In this document: piece by piece, positions 16,491 through 25,197 of the stretch
Numbering within the stretch: position 1 is the first letter of the stretch
How the letters are laid out: every line of letters begins with the position of its first letter
Assembly: GCF_018129025.1 (NCBI RefSeq)
Contig: NZ_JAAEDI010000025.1
Span: forward strand, 1-64,000
DNA: 64,000 nt
Direction of reading: 5' to 3'
From: Neoroseomonas terrae
GTDB taxonomy: Bacteria > Pseudomonadota > Alphaproteobacteria > Acetobacterales > Acetobacteraceae
Translations under genes and position numbers: made by a program
The notes under the pieces: model-generated
What the model was told of the DNA's origin: nothing
The model's input: the letters and a program-made list of their open reading frames with translations, nothing else
The model's database searches: none

Positions 16491-17252
16491 TCACCGTTCC
16501 CGCCAATCCCCATATCCGGGCCGCGACCCCGGCGGGCCGAAGTCCCGCGGCGACAGCCCGGCGTGGAACCACGTGACCAGCGTGTAGACGTCGTACACCG
16601 GCACGCGGAAGGTCCGCGCCAGGATGCGCGAGAACGGCGCCATATTGTGGCATTCCAGGACGATCGCGCCGGTGTCCGGGTGGCGCCGCATCAGTTCCTC
16701 GCCGGCCTGGAGCATGTCCTGCTCGGCGGCCTCGTAGTCCATCTCGCGTTCGTTGCCGATGAGCACCCGGGTGAGTTCCGTGCCCTTCTCCGTGCCGACG
16801 ATCGGCGTGGTGGGGTCCACGTCGATCGCCTTCAGATGGTCGGGGCCGAGGCGTTCGCCCTGTACCGTCAGGATGCCGACGCGCTTGCCCCGGGGCAGTA
16901 GGCTCTGCGCCAGCGGAATCTGCATCAGGGATGAACTCGCGACGGGCACGCCGACATGGTCGGCGAGATCCTTCTGGAAGACGGAGAGGAAGCCGCCGGT
17001 GGTGGTGATGCCGTCGGCGCCTTCCCTCACGAGATCGGCGGCTGCATCGAGGAAGGCTTGGCGCAGCGTGCCGCCTTTCTCATGCACCACCTCGCGCGCT
17101 GTTGCGCCCTTCACGACCTTGTAGAGAACGGGGAAGGGCCAGGTGTCGGCGTTGCCGGTATCACCCGGCGCGCGGGGGAAGGCGGTGTCGAGCATCAGGA
17201 TGCCGACGCGCGCGCCGTAGATCGTCTTTCCGCCAAAGGCTCTGCGGGACAT
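16491..17252 (-). CDS. Aspartate/glutamate racemase family protein
   Basis: This protein of about 253 residues has the two-Cys-site layout of the Asp/Glu/hydantoin racemase superfamily. ITTTGGFLSVFQKDLADHVG stands where the first catalytic residue is expected, but with Thr-Thr-Gly-Gly rather than Cys. AIVLECHNMAPFSR carries the second-site Cys (LECHN). The apparent loss of the first Cys suggests a non-racemase activity such as a decarboxylase or isomerase, or a lyase of the maleate-isomerase type (inference). The ATG at 17252 was preferred because GGAACGGAAG precedes it; an alternative start is at 17270. It lies directly downstream of a Bug-family gene, so it may act on that protein's ligand. 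Confidence 0.75.
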   Translation of the reverse strand: MSRRAFGGKTIYGARVGILMLDTAFPRAPGDTGNADTWPFPVLYKVVKGATAREVVHEKGGTLRQAFLDAAADLVREGADGITTTGGFLSVFQKDLADHVGVPVASSSLMQIPLAQSLLPRGKRVGILTVQGERLGPDHLKAIDVDPTTPIVGTEKGTELTRVLIGNEREMDYEAAEQDMLQAGEELMRRHPDTGAIVLECHNMAPFSRILARTFRVPVYDVYTLVTWFHAGLSPRDFGPPGSRPGYGDWRER

Positions 17253-17271
17253 CGTGTTCTTCCGTTCCATC

Positions 17272-18234
17272 TCAGTCGATGCGGATGTTGCCGCGTCGGA
17301 TCACGTCGGCCCAGCGGGCATAGTCGGCTTCGACCATCGTGCGGAACTCGGCGGGTCCCTGTGCGGTGATGTCGGCGCCCACCGTCTCCATCAGGCTGCG
17401 CACGGGCGGTGAGGTCACGGCCGCGACCAGCGCCTCGTTGAGCCGTGTGACGATCGCATCCGGTGTGCCGCGCGGTGCCATCACGCCGGCCCAGAGCGGG
17501 ACTTCCACGGCGGGGAAGCCCAGCTCCGCGAAGGTCGGCACGTTCGGCATGGAGGCGGTGCGCGTCGCGGCAGCCACCGCGATCGGCCGCACCTGCCCGC
17601 CCGCGATCAGACCGCGCGCGGTCGCGAAGGTCGTGAAGGTGAGCGACACCGTGCCGGCGACCATGTCGTTCAGCACGAGGGACGCGCCGCGATACGACAC
17701 GCCCAGCCATTCCGTCCCGGTCGCCTGCGACATCAGCGCCAAAGCGAGATGCCCCTGCGATCCGCTGCCGGGATAGCCGAAGCTGATCCGCCCTGGCGCG
17801 GCGCGACCGGCCGCGAGGACGGCCGGAAGATCGTTGCCGACATCGCCGGCGGCGAACAGCGCGTTCGGCATGTTCACCAGGTACGTAACCGGCATCAGGT
17901 CGGTGCGCGGATCATAGGGCAGGGACGGCATCAGGGACGGCGCGACGGTGATCGGGCCGCTCGTCGCCATGAACAGTGTGTAGCCGTCGGGCCGCGACTT
18001 CGCGACGTGGTCGGCCGCGATGGTGCCGTTGGCGCCGGCACGGTTCTCGAGGACGAGCGGCTGGCCGGTGATGCGCTGGAACTGCTCCGCGACCGGGCGC
18101 CCGATGACGTCGAGCGCGCCTCCGGCGGCGTAGGGAATGACGAGGCGGACTGGGCGGTCGGGAAAGGTCTGTGCCAGCGCCGCGTGCGATGCGCCCATGG
18201 CGAGCATCGCGAGTCCGAGAAGTACCGATCGCAT
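17272..18234 (-). CDS. Bug/TctC-family periplasmic solute-binding protein (stand-alone)
   Basis: This 320-residue protein has a signal peptide (MRSVLLGLAMLAMGASHAAL) and the Bug pattern TFPDRPVRLVIPYAAGGALD, ENRAGANGTIAADHVAKSRP and GVSYRGASLVLNDMVAG. It differs from both local triplets in its central region (MPSLPYDPRTDLMPVTYLVN), so it is a separate subgroup. The downstream racemase-family gene starts about 20 bases after its stop, which implies a two-gene operon for uptake or sensing and conversion of one organic acid (inference). Confidence 0.88.
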   Translation of the reverse strand: MRSVLLGLAMLAMGASHAALAQTFPDRPVRLVIPYAAGGALDVIGRPVAEQFQRITGQPLVLENRAGANGTIAADHVAKSRPDGYTLFMATSGPITVAPSLMPSLPYDPRTDLMPVTYLVNMPNALFAAGDVGNDLPAVLAAGRAAPGRISFGYPGSGSQGHLALALMSQATGTEWLGVSYRGASLVLNDMVAGTVSLTFTTFATARGLIAGGQVRPIAVAAATRTASMPNVPTFAELGFPAVEVPLWAGVMAPRGTPDAIVTRLNEALVAAVTSPPVRSLMETVGADITAQGPAEFRTMVEADYARWADVIRRGNIRID

Positions 18235-18355
18235 CGTGAGTATCCGATTTCGTGCAGGGGAGAGCCGGCATCTTCGTCCCGATGCCTAGCCCGTCAACCC
18301 GCCCGCTGGCGGCGTTCGCGTTGCAAGGGTGGAGAGGGGTAATCATAGTCGCGCG

Positions 18356-18844
18356 ATGCGCGACGAAGGCACCCGTATCGTTCGGGCTGAAACCGCGGCG
18401 CAGATCGCGCAGGTGGCGCGCTTGTTCCGGGACTATGCGGCAGCGCTGCCCGTCGATCTCGCCTATCAGGACTTCGCGGCGGAACTCGCGGGGCTGCCGG
18501 GCAACTATGCTGCGCCGCGGGGTGCGCTGCTGATCGCGGAAAGCGACCTTGGCGAGCCGCTCGCCTGCGTCGCGCTGCGCGCCATGGCGGAAGCCGGGCG
18601 CTGCGAGATGAAGCGCCTCTACGTCGCGCCGCCTGGCCGCGGGCTTGGCCTGGGCCAGGCGATGGCGGAAGCGATCTGCGCCGAGGCCGCGCGCCTTGGC
18701 TATCGCGAAATCTGCCTCGATACCCTGCCGAGCATGACGGAGGCGCAGGCGCTCTATGCCCGCCTCGGCTTCGTCGAGACCGCGCCGTACTACGTAACGC
18801 CGATCGCCGGCACCCGCTTCCTGATGCGCCGCCTGGGAAGCTGA
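18356..18844 (+). CDS. GNAT-family N-acetyltransferase
   Basis: This 162-residue protein ends its third strand with CEMKRLYVAPPGRGLGLGQA, the acetyl-CoA binding motif A (R/Q-x-x-G-x-G) of GNAT enzymes. It then has EICLDTLPSMTEAQALYARL and GFVETAPYY, a typical GNAT C-terminus. The ATG at 18356 is used because the preceding GTG at 18329 lies within its own ribosome-site region. The acceptor substrate cannot be inferred. It converges on the MocR-type regulator with a 9-base gap. Confidence 0.85.
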   Translation: MRDEGTRIVRAETAAQIAQVARLFRDYAAALPVDLAYQDFAAELAGLPGNYAAPRGALLIAESDLGEPLACVALRAMAEAGRCEMKRLYVAPPGRGLGLGQAMAEAICAEAARLGYREICLDTLPSMTEAQALYARLGFVETAPYYVTPIAGTRFLMRRLGS

Positions 18845-18853
18845 ACCGGGCCA

Positions 18854-20188
18854 CTACTCCGACAGGTTCTCTGGCCCTTCGGCCAACAGCGCGGCGAGGA
18901 TGCGCACGCCCTCTGCCATCGCTGACGGGGAGGGCGAGGAGAACGCGATCCGCACGCCGTTCGGCGCATGGCCGGGCTGCGTGGCGAAGGCGCTGGATGG
19001 CGTCACCGCCACGCCACGCCGGGCGGCCGCGGTGGTGAACGCGTCCGACCGCCAGGGCTCCGGCAGTTCCAGCCACAGGTGATAGGCGCGCGGGTCGCCA
19101 TGCAGGGCGTGGCCGGGGAGCCCCTGCCGCAGCACCGCCTGGCGTTCCATCGCATCCACCCGCTTGCGCGCTTCGAGAGACCGCAGCAGCCCCGATTCCA
19201 TCCACGCCGTGGCGGCGGTGAGGCCGATGGGGGAGGCGTGCCACGCCCCTGCACGGATCGCGGCAGCGACGCGCCGCCGCAGCGCGGCGGCGGGCGCGGC
19301 GACGAAGCCGCTGCTGAGCCCCGGCGAGGCGCGCTTCGACATGCCGTCCACCAGCAGCACACGGTCGGGTGCGAGGGCGATCAGCGGCGGCGCGTCCGTC
19401 TCGTCAAGGAAGCCGAAGACGGCATCCTCGATGAGGATGATGTCCTCGCGCAGGGCGAGGTCGGCCAGCGCGCGGCGCCGGGCCATGCTCATGCTGGCGC
19501 CGGTCGGGTTGTGGATCACCGGTTGGAGGTAGATGGCCTTCAGCGCCCCGGCGGCCTCAATCGCTGCCGGCGTTACGCCTTCCGCATCCATCGCGAGCGG
19601 GACCGGCACGAGGCCGAGCCGCGTCACGGCGGCCTTCACGGCCGGGTAGGTCATGGCCTCGATGCCGATGCGGTCCCCGGCGGTGCCGCAGGCGGCGAGC
19701 GCGGCGGCGATCGCCTGCCGCCCGCCGCCGGTGAACAGCATCTCCTCCGGCATCGGAGCCCAGCCGCCGCGGGCGAGGTGTCGCGCTGCCGCGCGGCGCG
19801 CCGCGGCATGGCCCGTGGCGCCGACCGGACGCATCGCTTCGGCGGCGCGGTCGGGCGCGAGCGCGTCGCGCAGCGCCTCGGCGAGCGCTTCGGCCTGGCC
19901 GGGAATGGCGGGGAAATTGAACTCGAAGTCGATGACATCGGGCCGGCCGGGCTCGGCCAGCGGTGGCTGCGTGAGGCCGGCACGGACGAAGGTGCCGCGG
20001 CCGACCTCGCCGGCGACCAGCCCGCGCCGGGCGAGCTCCGCATAGACCCGGTTCGCCGTGGAAACCGCGATGCCGCGGCCATAGGCGTAGCGTCGCACCG
20101 GTTCCAGCCGTGCGCCGGGGCGCAATCGTCCGGCGGCGATCTCGGCGGCCATGGCGTCGGCGAGGCGGCGATAGTCGGCTTCGGGCAT
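18854..20188 (-). CDS. MocR-type regulator: GntR DNA-binding domain fused to an aminotransferase-like domain
   Basis: This 444-residue protein starts with a GntR winged helix (about residues 1-70: YRRLADAMAAEIAAGRLRPG, then YGRGIAVSTANRVYAELARR and GEVGRGTFVRAG). A class I aminotransferase-like domain follows with the PLP-lysine region LLVDGMSKRASPGLSSGFVA and IEDAVFGFLD. MocR proteins bind PLP or its adducts as effectors and regulate, often divergently, metabolic genes. The ATG at 20188 was chosen because the DNA-binding domain begins there; the open frame continues upstream only as a shadow. It is divergent from an aminotransferase gene, and two direct repeats fill the start of the spacer. 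Confidence 0.87.
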   Translation of the reverse strand: MPEADYRRLADAMAAEIAAGRLRPGARLEPVRRYAYGRGIAVSTANRVYAELARRGLVAGEVGRGTFVRAGLTQPPLAEPGRPDVIDFEFNFPAIPGQAEALAEALRDALAPDRAAEAMRPVGATGHAAARRAAARHLARGGWAPMPEEMLFTGGGRQAIAAALAACGTAGDRIGIEAMTYPAVKAAVTRLGLVPVPLAMDAEGVTPAAIEAAGALKAIYLQPVIHNPTGASMSMARRRALADLALREDIILIEDAVFGFLDETDAPPLIALAPDRVLLVDGMSKRASPGLSSGFVAAPAAALRRRVAAAIRAGAWHASPIGLTAATAWMESGLLRSLEARKRVDAMERQAVLRQGLPGHALHGDPRAYHLWLELPEPWRSDAFTTAAARRGVAVTPSSAFATQPGHAPNGVRIAFSSPSPSAMAEGVRILAALLAEGPENLSE

Positions 20189-20227
20189 ATTGATCTCAGG
20201 ACAATATCGCGATTGATCCGAGGCAAT
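20189..20227. promoter_or_regulatory. Direct-repeat operator candidate between mocR-like gene and aminotransferase
   Basis: Two copies of a 16-17 base sequence lie in direct orientation, 23 bases apart start to start: ATTGATCTCAGGACAAT at 20189-20205 and ATTGATCCGAGGCAAT at 20212-20227. Each is itself an imperfect inverted repeat (ATTG...CAAT). MocR regulators are known to bind direct repeats in divergent spacers. The first repeat abuts the regulator's ATG, which fits autorepression (inference). Confidence 0.6.
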
Positions 20228-20279
20228 GTGTCGCACACCGTGCGCGCCGTTGTCGCCTGTCGTGATGCGGAGATCTCCC

Positions 20280-21551
20280 GTGACCGTTCTTTCCCCCGAT
20301 GTGCTCGCCGCCCAGGGTGCGGAGGCGGGCGCGACGTATGCGCGCCTGGCCGCCAAGGGGCTGAAGCTCGACATGACGCGGGGCAAGCCGTCGCCGGAGC
20401 AGCTCGACCTCGCGGAAGGCATGCTGGCGCTGCCGGGCAACCGGGATTTCGTGACCGAGGCCGGCGAGGATGCCCGGAACTATGGCGGCCTACAGGGGTT
20501 GGCCGAGGCGCGCCGGCTGTTCGGCGCCATGCTGGGCGTGCCGGCCGAGGCGGTGGTGGTGAACGAGAACTCCTCGCTTGCCGTCATGCATGACTGCATC
20601 GTCTGGGCGCTGCTGAAGGGCGTGCCGGGTGGTGCGCCCTGGGTGCGGCAGGAGATCGCGTTCCTCTGCCCGGTGCCGGGCTACGATCGGCATTTCGGGC
20701 TGTGCGAAGGGTTCGGCATCCGCCTGATCCCGGTGCCGATGGATGAGGACGGGCCGGTGGTGACGGAGGCCGAGCGCCTGGCCGCGGACCCGGCGGTGAA
20801 GGGCATGTGGTGCGTGCCGTCCTACTCCAACCCGTCGGGCGTGACCTATTCGGATGCAACGGTGCAGCGCCTCGCAGGGCTGAAGACGGCCGCGCCGGAT
20901 TTCCGGCTGTTCTGGGACAATGCCTATGGCGTGCACCACCTGACCGAGAACCGTCCGGCGCCGCATGACATCCTTGGCCTGACCGCGGCGGCGGGGCATG
21001 AGGACCGCGCCTTCATCTTCGCCTCGACCTCGAAGATCACGCTGGCCGGCGCGGGCCTCGCCTTCTTCGCGGGGTCCAAGGCGAATGTCGCATGGTACCT
21101 GGAGCAGGCGGGTCGGCGGACGATCGGGCCGGACAAGCTGAACCAGCTTCGCCATACGCGCTTCCTGCGCGATCTGGATGGCATCCACCGCCACATGACG
21201 GGGCATCGCCGGCTGATCGCGCCGAAGTTCGAAGCTGTGCTCGAGGCGCTCGACGTGCGGCTCGGTGGCCTGAATCTCGCGCGCTGGACGAAGCCGGAGG
21301 GCGGGTACTTCATCACGGTCGAGATGATCCAGGGATCGGCGAAGCGGGTGGTGGAACTCGCACGGGGGCTCGGCATCGCCCTGACGCCGGCGGGGGCGAC
21401 CTCGCCCTACGGCCGGGACCCCACCGACTCCGTTCTGCGGCTGGCACCGACCTATCCGTCCGTGGACGACGTCCGCACCGCGGCGGAAGGCATCGCGCTG
21501 TGCATCCATCTGGCGGCGCTTGAAGCCGGCGGGCTTGAGCGCGCGGCGTGA
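20280..21551 (+). CDS. PLP-dependent class I/II aminotransferase (aspartate aminotransferase-like)
   Basis: This protein of about 423 residues belongs to the fold-type I aminotransferase group that includes unusual aspartate aminotransferases. Seen are YGGLQGLAEARRLFGAMLG, MWCVPSYSNPSGVTYSD (substrate and PLP pocket), FRLFWDNAYGVHHL (Asp and Tyr contacting PLP) and FIFASTSKITLAGAGLAFFA with the Schiff-base lysine in STSK. The GTG at 20280 was chosen for the GGAG seven bases upstream; ATG at 20265 is the alternative. It is divergent from the MocR-type regulator, which probably controls it through the direct repeats in the spacer. The amino donor and acceptor are not known. Confidence 0.85.
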   Translation: MTVLSPDVLAAQGAEAGATYARLAAKGLKLDMTRGKPSPEQLDLAEGMLALPGNRDFVTEAGEDARNYGGLQGLAEARRLFGAMLGVPAEAVVVNENSSLAVMHDCIVWALLKGVPGGAPWVRQEIAFLCPVPGYDRHFGLCEGFGIRLIPVPMDEDGPVVTEAERLAADPAVKGMWCVPSYSNPSGVTYSDATVQRLAGLKTAAPDFRLFWDNAYGVHHLTENRPAPHDILGLTAAAGHEDRAFIFASTSKITLAGAGLAFFAGSKANVAWYLEQAGRRTIGPDKLNQLRHTRFLRDLDGIHRHMTGHRRLIAPKFEAVLEALDVRLGGLNLARWTKPEGGYFITVEMIQGSAKRVVELARGLGIALTPAGATSPYGRDPTDSVLRLAPTYPSVDDVRTAAEGIALCIHLAALEAGGLERAA

Positions 21552-21580
21552 CGTGCCCCGCCCTCGGGCGGGCGACGTCG
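21550..21580 (+). terminator. Terminator-like hairpin after the aminotransferase
   Basis: An extended GC stem (GACGTGCCCCGCCC, TC loop region, GGGCGGGCGACGTC, with one bulge) begins at the stop codon. No T-run follows, so termination strength is uncertain. Confidence 0.4.
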
Positions 21581-21683
21581 TTGGCGCGGCACCGGGGAAC
21601 ATGCCGTGACGGAACCGGAAGGAAACGTCACCTCGCCGAGCAACGGCGTGTAACCGCCGTTGCGGCCGCGTCGGCGGCGGGCC

Positions 21684-21977
21684 ATGTCGGTCGGCATGGT
21701 CATCCTGCGTCCCTCACGGTCCCGCAAGCTGACGGGCTGGTGCTGCCTCGGCCTGGGTGCGGCGGGCCTCGTCCTTCCCTTTCTGCAGGGCTTCCTGTTC
21801 CTGGCACTCGGCGTCTTCGTGCTGCGCGACCAGCATATCTGGGCGGCGCGGCGCTGGGGCTGGGTGGAAGGGCGCTGGCCGCACCACGTCTCGCGCATCG
21901 AGGCGATGGAAGCTTCATTCGGCCGCCGCTGTGCGGGCGCGGCGGAACGGATGCGGCGGCTGTTCAACCGCGGCTGA
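21684..21977 (+). CDS. Small membrane protein of unknown function
   Basis: This 97-residue protein has hydrophobic segments at about residues 17-33 and 33-45 (WCCLGLGAAGLVLPFLQGFL, then FLALGVFVLRDQ), flanked by basic residues and followed by a cytoplasmic tail rich in Arg and Trp. The glycine-and-proline-rich first segment (GLGAAGLVLPFLQG) recalls DUF454 and PGPGW-type small membrane proteins, but the match is too weak to name it. Start chosen at the ATG 21684; the ribosome site is weak. It lies between the aminotransferase and a binding-protein gene, with no clear operon link. Confidence 0.5.
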   Translation: MSVGMVILRPSRSRKLTGWCCLGLGAAGLVLPFLQGFLFLALGVFVLRDQHIWAARRWGWVEGRWPHHVSRIEAMEASFGRRCAGAAERMRRLFNRG

Positions 21978-22046
21978 CGGCTTGACCGCCTGCGGCGCTG
22001 CGATGACCTTCCCGCCGTCATGGGTGTCGGCGAGAGGAGGCGTGCG

Positions 22047-23618
22047 ATGTCGAAGGGTTGGACGCTGTGCTCGGCCGCGTGCCTCGCGCTGTTCGCGACG
22101 GCTGTCGCGGAGGCCGACTCGCTGACCATGGGCATGGCCGGCGCCGTCACCTCGGTCGATCCGCATTTTCACAACGCCTCGCCCAACAACAGCCTGGCGA
22201 TGCAGATCTTCGACAGGCTGGTGGAGCGCGATCCGGAGGGGCGGCTGATTCCGGGTCTTGCGGAATCCTGGCGACCGGTTTCGGAGACGGTCTGGGAGTT
22301 CAAGCTGCGGCCGGGGCTGACGTGGCATGACGGAAAGCCGGTCACGCCGGACGACATCGCCTTCAGCTACACCCGCGCGCGCAACGTCCCGAACAGCCCG
22401 GGCGGCTTCGGCGGCTTCCTGCGCAGCGTGGCTTCCGTCAGCGCCGTGGACGCGACGACGCTGCGCATCGAGACGCCGGGGCCGGCGCCGGGCCTGCCGG
22501 GCGACCTCGCGAATGTCGCCGTCATCTCCCGCCATGTCGGGGAGGATGCGACGACTGCCGACTACAATGCCGGCCGCGCGGCGATCGGCAGTGGCGCCTT
22601 CCGCCTGCGCGCCTTCCGGCCCGGTGAGCGGGTCGAGCTGGAGCGCAACCCGGCCTGGCAGGGCGGGCAGGTGGCGTGGGACGTCGCGACCTATCGCATG
22701 ATGCCGAACGCCGCCGCGCGAACCGCGGCGCTGCTGACCGGCGATGTCGACATCATCGAGATGCCCTCGGCCTCGGACCTGCCGCGGCTGACTGCGACAC
22801 CGGAACTGCGCGTGGTCAGCGCGCCGGGGCTGCGCGTGATCTACCTGTCGCCGGAAGTCGGCACCGCGGTGCCGGCAGCGTCGGTCAGCGCGGCGGATGG
22901 CAGCCCGCTGCCGAGCAACCCGCTCGCCCGGCGCGAGGTGCGGCAGGCGCTGTCGATCGCCATCAACCGCAGCGGCCTGACGGAGCGCGTGCTGGAAGGC
23001 ACCGCCACGCCGACCGTGCAGATCGTGCCGCGTGGGACCTTCTCGGCCGTGCCGGACCTGACGGTCGGCGCCGCGGACCCCGAACGGGCGCGCGCGCTGT
23101 TGGCGAGCGCGGGCTATCCGAACGGCTTCCGGCTGACGCTGCATGTGCCGACCGATCGCTATCCCGGCGCGCCGGCCGTGGCGCAGGCGATCGCGCAGAT
23201 GTGGACGCGGATCGGCGTGCGGACCTCCGTCGCCTCGCTGCCCTGGAGCGCCTATGCCGCGCAGCGCGCGAATTTCGCGATCGGCGTTCTTGGACTGGGC
23301 AGCGCGACCTTCGATGCGACCTCGATGCTCGTGAACGTGCTCGGCACGCCCGACCGCACGCGCAACACCGGCGCGAGCAATACGACGAACTACAGCAATC
23401 CTGCGCTGGACACGCTGGTCGCGCGCGCGGGCGCGACGTTCGAGGATGCGGCGCGCGAGGAGATGCTGCGCCAGGCCACGCGCATGGCCATGGAGGATGC
23501 CGCGATCATCCCGCTCTATCACCAGACCAACACCTGGGCGATGCAGCGTCGCCTGACCTATCAACCCCGGCTGGATGAACGGAGCCTTGCCAAGGACGTC
23601 CGCCGGGCGGAGCCGTGA
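22047..23618 (+). CDS. ABC-type peptide/nickel substrate-binding protein (SBP family 5)
   Basis: This 523-residue protein has a cleavable signal peptide (WTLCSAACLALFATAVAEAD) and the family-5 pattern GAVTSVDPHFHNASPNNSLA, then ETVWEFKLRPGLTWHDGKPV and TPDDIAFSYTRARN. The C-terminal lobe has RREVRQALSIAINRSGL and GYPNGFRLTLHVP. Such proteins deliver peptides, opines, sugars or metals to an ABC transporter. No permease or ATPase gene follows; instead the stop overlaps a serine-hydrolase gene. The ATG at 22047 follows GAGGAGG at a good distance. Ligand unknown. Confidence 0.9.
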   Translation: MSKGWTLCSAACLALFATAVAEADSLTMGMAGAVTSVDPHFHNASPNNSLAMQIFDRLVERDPEGRLIPGLAESWRPVSETVWEFKLRPGLTWHDGKPVTPDDIAFSYTRARNVPNSPGGFGGFLRSVASVSAVDATTLRIETPGPAPGLPGDLANVAVISRHVGEDATTADYNAGRAAIGSGAFRLRAFRPGERVELERNPAWQGGQVAWDVATYRMMPNAAARTAALLTGDVDIIEMPSASDLPRLTATPELRVVSAPGLRVIYLSPEVGTAVPAASVSAADGSPLPSNPLARREVRQALSIAINRSGLTERVLEGTATPTVQIVPRGTFSAVPDLTVGAADPERARALLASAGYPNGFRLTLHVPTDRYPGAPAVAQAIAQMWTRIGVRTSVASLPWSAYAAQRANFAIGVLGLGSATFDATSMLVNVLGTPDRTRNTGASNTTNYSNPALDTLVARAGATFEDAAREEMLRQATRMAMEDAAIIPLYHQTNTWAMQRRLTYQPRLDERSLAKDVRRAEP

Positions 23619-24661
23619 CCGAGATGAGCATCACCACCACTGACGTTTTTCCCGCCGCATCCTGGGAGGAAGCCGATCCGGGATCGGCCGGCTTAGACGC
23701 GGCCGCGCTCGACCGCTTCACCGAGCGGCTGCGCGGGCTGACGACGACCTCCTTCATGATCGTCGCCGGCGGGCGCTCGATCTATCGCTACGGCGACGTG
23801 TCGGAGGCGAGCTATCTCGCCTCGACCCGCAAGAGCATCCTGTCGCTGCTGTATGGGCCGCATGTGGCGTCGGGGACGATCGACCTGTCGCTGACGCTGG
23901 AACAGCTCGGCATCGACGATGTGAAGGGGCTGCTGCCGGCGGAGAGGCGCGCGACGATCCGCGACATCCTGACCAGCCGCTCCGGCGTTTACTACCCGGC
24001 GGGCAGTCCGGGCGGGGATGATGCCGGCACGCCGGAGCGTGGGGCGCACGCGCCCGGCACGCGCTTCCACTACAACAACTGGGACTTCAACGTCGCCGGC
24101 GCGATCTTCGAGCAGCTGACCGGCATCGCCGTGCATGACGCACTGCGCGACCAGCTTGCCGTGCCGCTTGGCTTCGAGGATTTCGATCGCGATCGGCAGC
24201 GGATGCTGGGATATCCCGATCGTTCGCGGTTCCTCGCCTATCACATGTTTCTTTCTGGCCGGGACATGGCGCGGGTCGGGTTGCTGGCGCTCCGCGGCGG
24301 GCGATGGAATGGCCGGCAGATCGTGCCGGAAGCCTGGGTGCATGAAAGCACGATGCCGCATGTGACACCGGCAGGCATGCACGGCACCTTCGCCGGGCGC
24401 GCCATGGGCTACGGGTACTACTGGTGGGTGCCGATGCAGTCCGAGGCGCCGGAATGGCGTGGCGCCTTTCTGGCGTCGGGGCACTACGGGCAGTTCATCC
24501 TCGGCCTGCCGGCGCTGGACCTGGTGATGGTGCATCGCCGGGCGATCAGCGATGAGCGCGCGATGAAGCGGAACGCCGGCGTCGATCTCGGAGACCTGCC
24601 GTCGGTGTCGGGTTCGGACATGGTCAAGCTCGGGCAGGTGGTGCTGGACGCGCGGGTCTAG
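23615..24661 (+). CDS. Serine hydrolase of the beta-lactamase/penicillin-binding-protein-like family
   Basis: This 348-residue protein has the three motifs of the class C-type fold: S70-T-R-K73 in the nucleophile motif, Y153-N-N155 in FHYNNWDFN, and H290-Y-G292 in SGHYGQFILG. No signal peptide is visible, so it is probably cytoplasmic. Relatives include esterases, D-amino peptidases and 6-aminohexanoate-dimer hydrolases. The start GTG at 23615 overlaps the stop of the binding-protein gene (GTGA); an ATG at 23624 is the alternative. The coupling suggests it hydrolyses an imported amide, ester or peptide (inference). Confidence 0.85.
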   Translation: MTEMSITTTDVFPAASWEEADPGSAGLDAAALDRFTERLRGLTTTSFMIVAGGRSIYRYGDVSEASYLASTRKSILSLLYGPHVASGTIDLSLTLEQLGIDDVKGLLPAERRATIRDILTSRSGVYYPAGSPGGDDAGTPERGAHAPGTRFHYNNWDFNVAGAIFEQLTGIAVHDALRDQLAVPLGFEDFDRDRQRMLGYPDRSRFLAYHMFLSGRDMARVGLLALRGGRWNGRQIVPEAWVHESTMPHVTPAGMHGTFAGRAMGYGYYWWVPMQSEAPEWRGAFLASGHYGQFILGLPALDLVMVHRRAISDERAMKRNAGVDLGDLPSVSGSDMVKLGQVVLDARV

Positions 24662-24831
24662 CGATGCTGCCGCGCGTCCCGCCCCAGGGCGTGGGGCGCG
24701 TCTGGTCCAGATCGGACGGGCATCCTCGCCCGATCGCAGCACGGCTCGCGACGGCAATCGCGGCCCCGCCGCGGTGCCGATCAGCATAGGGTCGGCGCGA
24801 CAGAACCCGGCCGGGCTGCTAAAGCGCGGCC

Positions 24832-25197
24832 ATGAATCGGGTCTGGCTTTTCCTTGGTGCCCTGACTGGGCTCGCGGCGGTCGGCCTGTCCGCCTGGGCC
24901 GCCCATGGCGCGCCCGCCGGCTTCGCGCCGGGGCCGCGCCGCGCGGTGGACAATGCGCTGATGATCCAGGGCTGGCACGCCTTCGCCCTGATCGCGGCCG
25001 GGCTGCTGGCCGAGCGCGGCAGCCGGATCGCGCATCTCGCGGGCCTTGCCTTCGCCGTCGGCACGGTGCTGTTCTGCGGCGCCGTGTGGTGGGGGGCGCT
25101 GGGTTATCCGCGCATCGCGCTGCCGCTCGCGCCCACTGGCGGCATGGTGCTGATGGCCGGTTGGGCGCTGCTGGCGCTGGCGGCGCTGAAGCGGTGA
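24832..25197 (+). CDS. DUF423 family membrane protein
   Basis: This 121-residue protein has four hydrophobic segments. It shows the DUF423 (YgdD-like) pattern: an N-terminal FLGALTGLAAVGLSAWAAHG, then ALMIQGWHAFALIAAGLL and a C-terminal APTGGMVLMAGWALLALAAL. The family's function is unknown. Its stop overlaps the GTG start of the RlmM-like gene, so the two are translationally coupled; DUF423 and RlmM-type genes are neighbours in other proteobacteria as well. The 170 bases upstream hold only short GC hairpins. Confidence 0.9.
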   Translation: MNRVWLFLGALTGLAAVGLSAWAAHGAPAGFAPGPRRAVDNALMIQGWHAFALIAAGLLAERGSRIAHLAGLAFAVGTVLFCGAVWWGALGYPRIALPLAPTGGMVLMAGWALLALAALKR

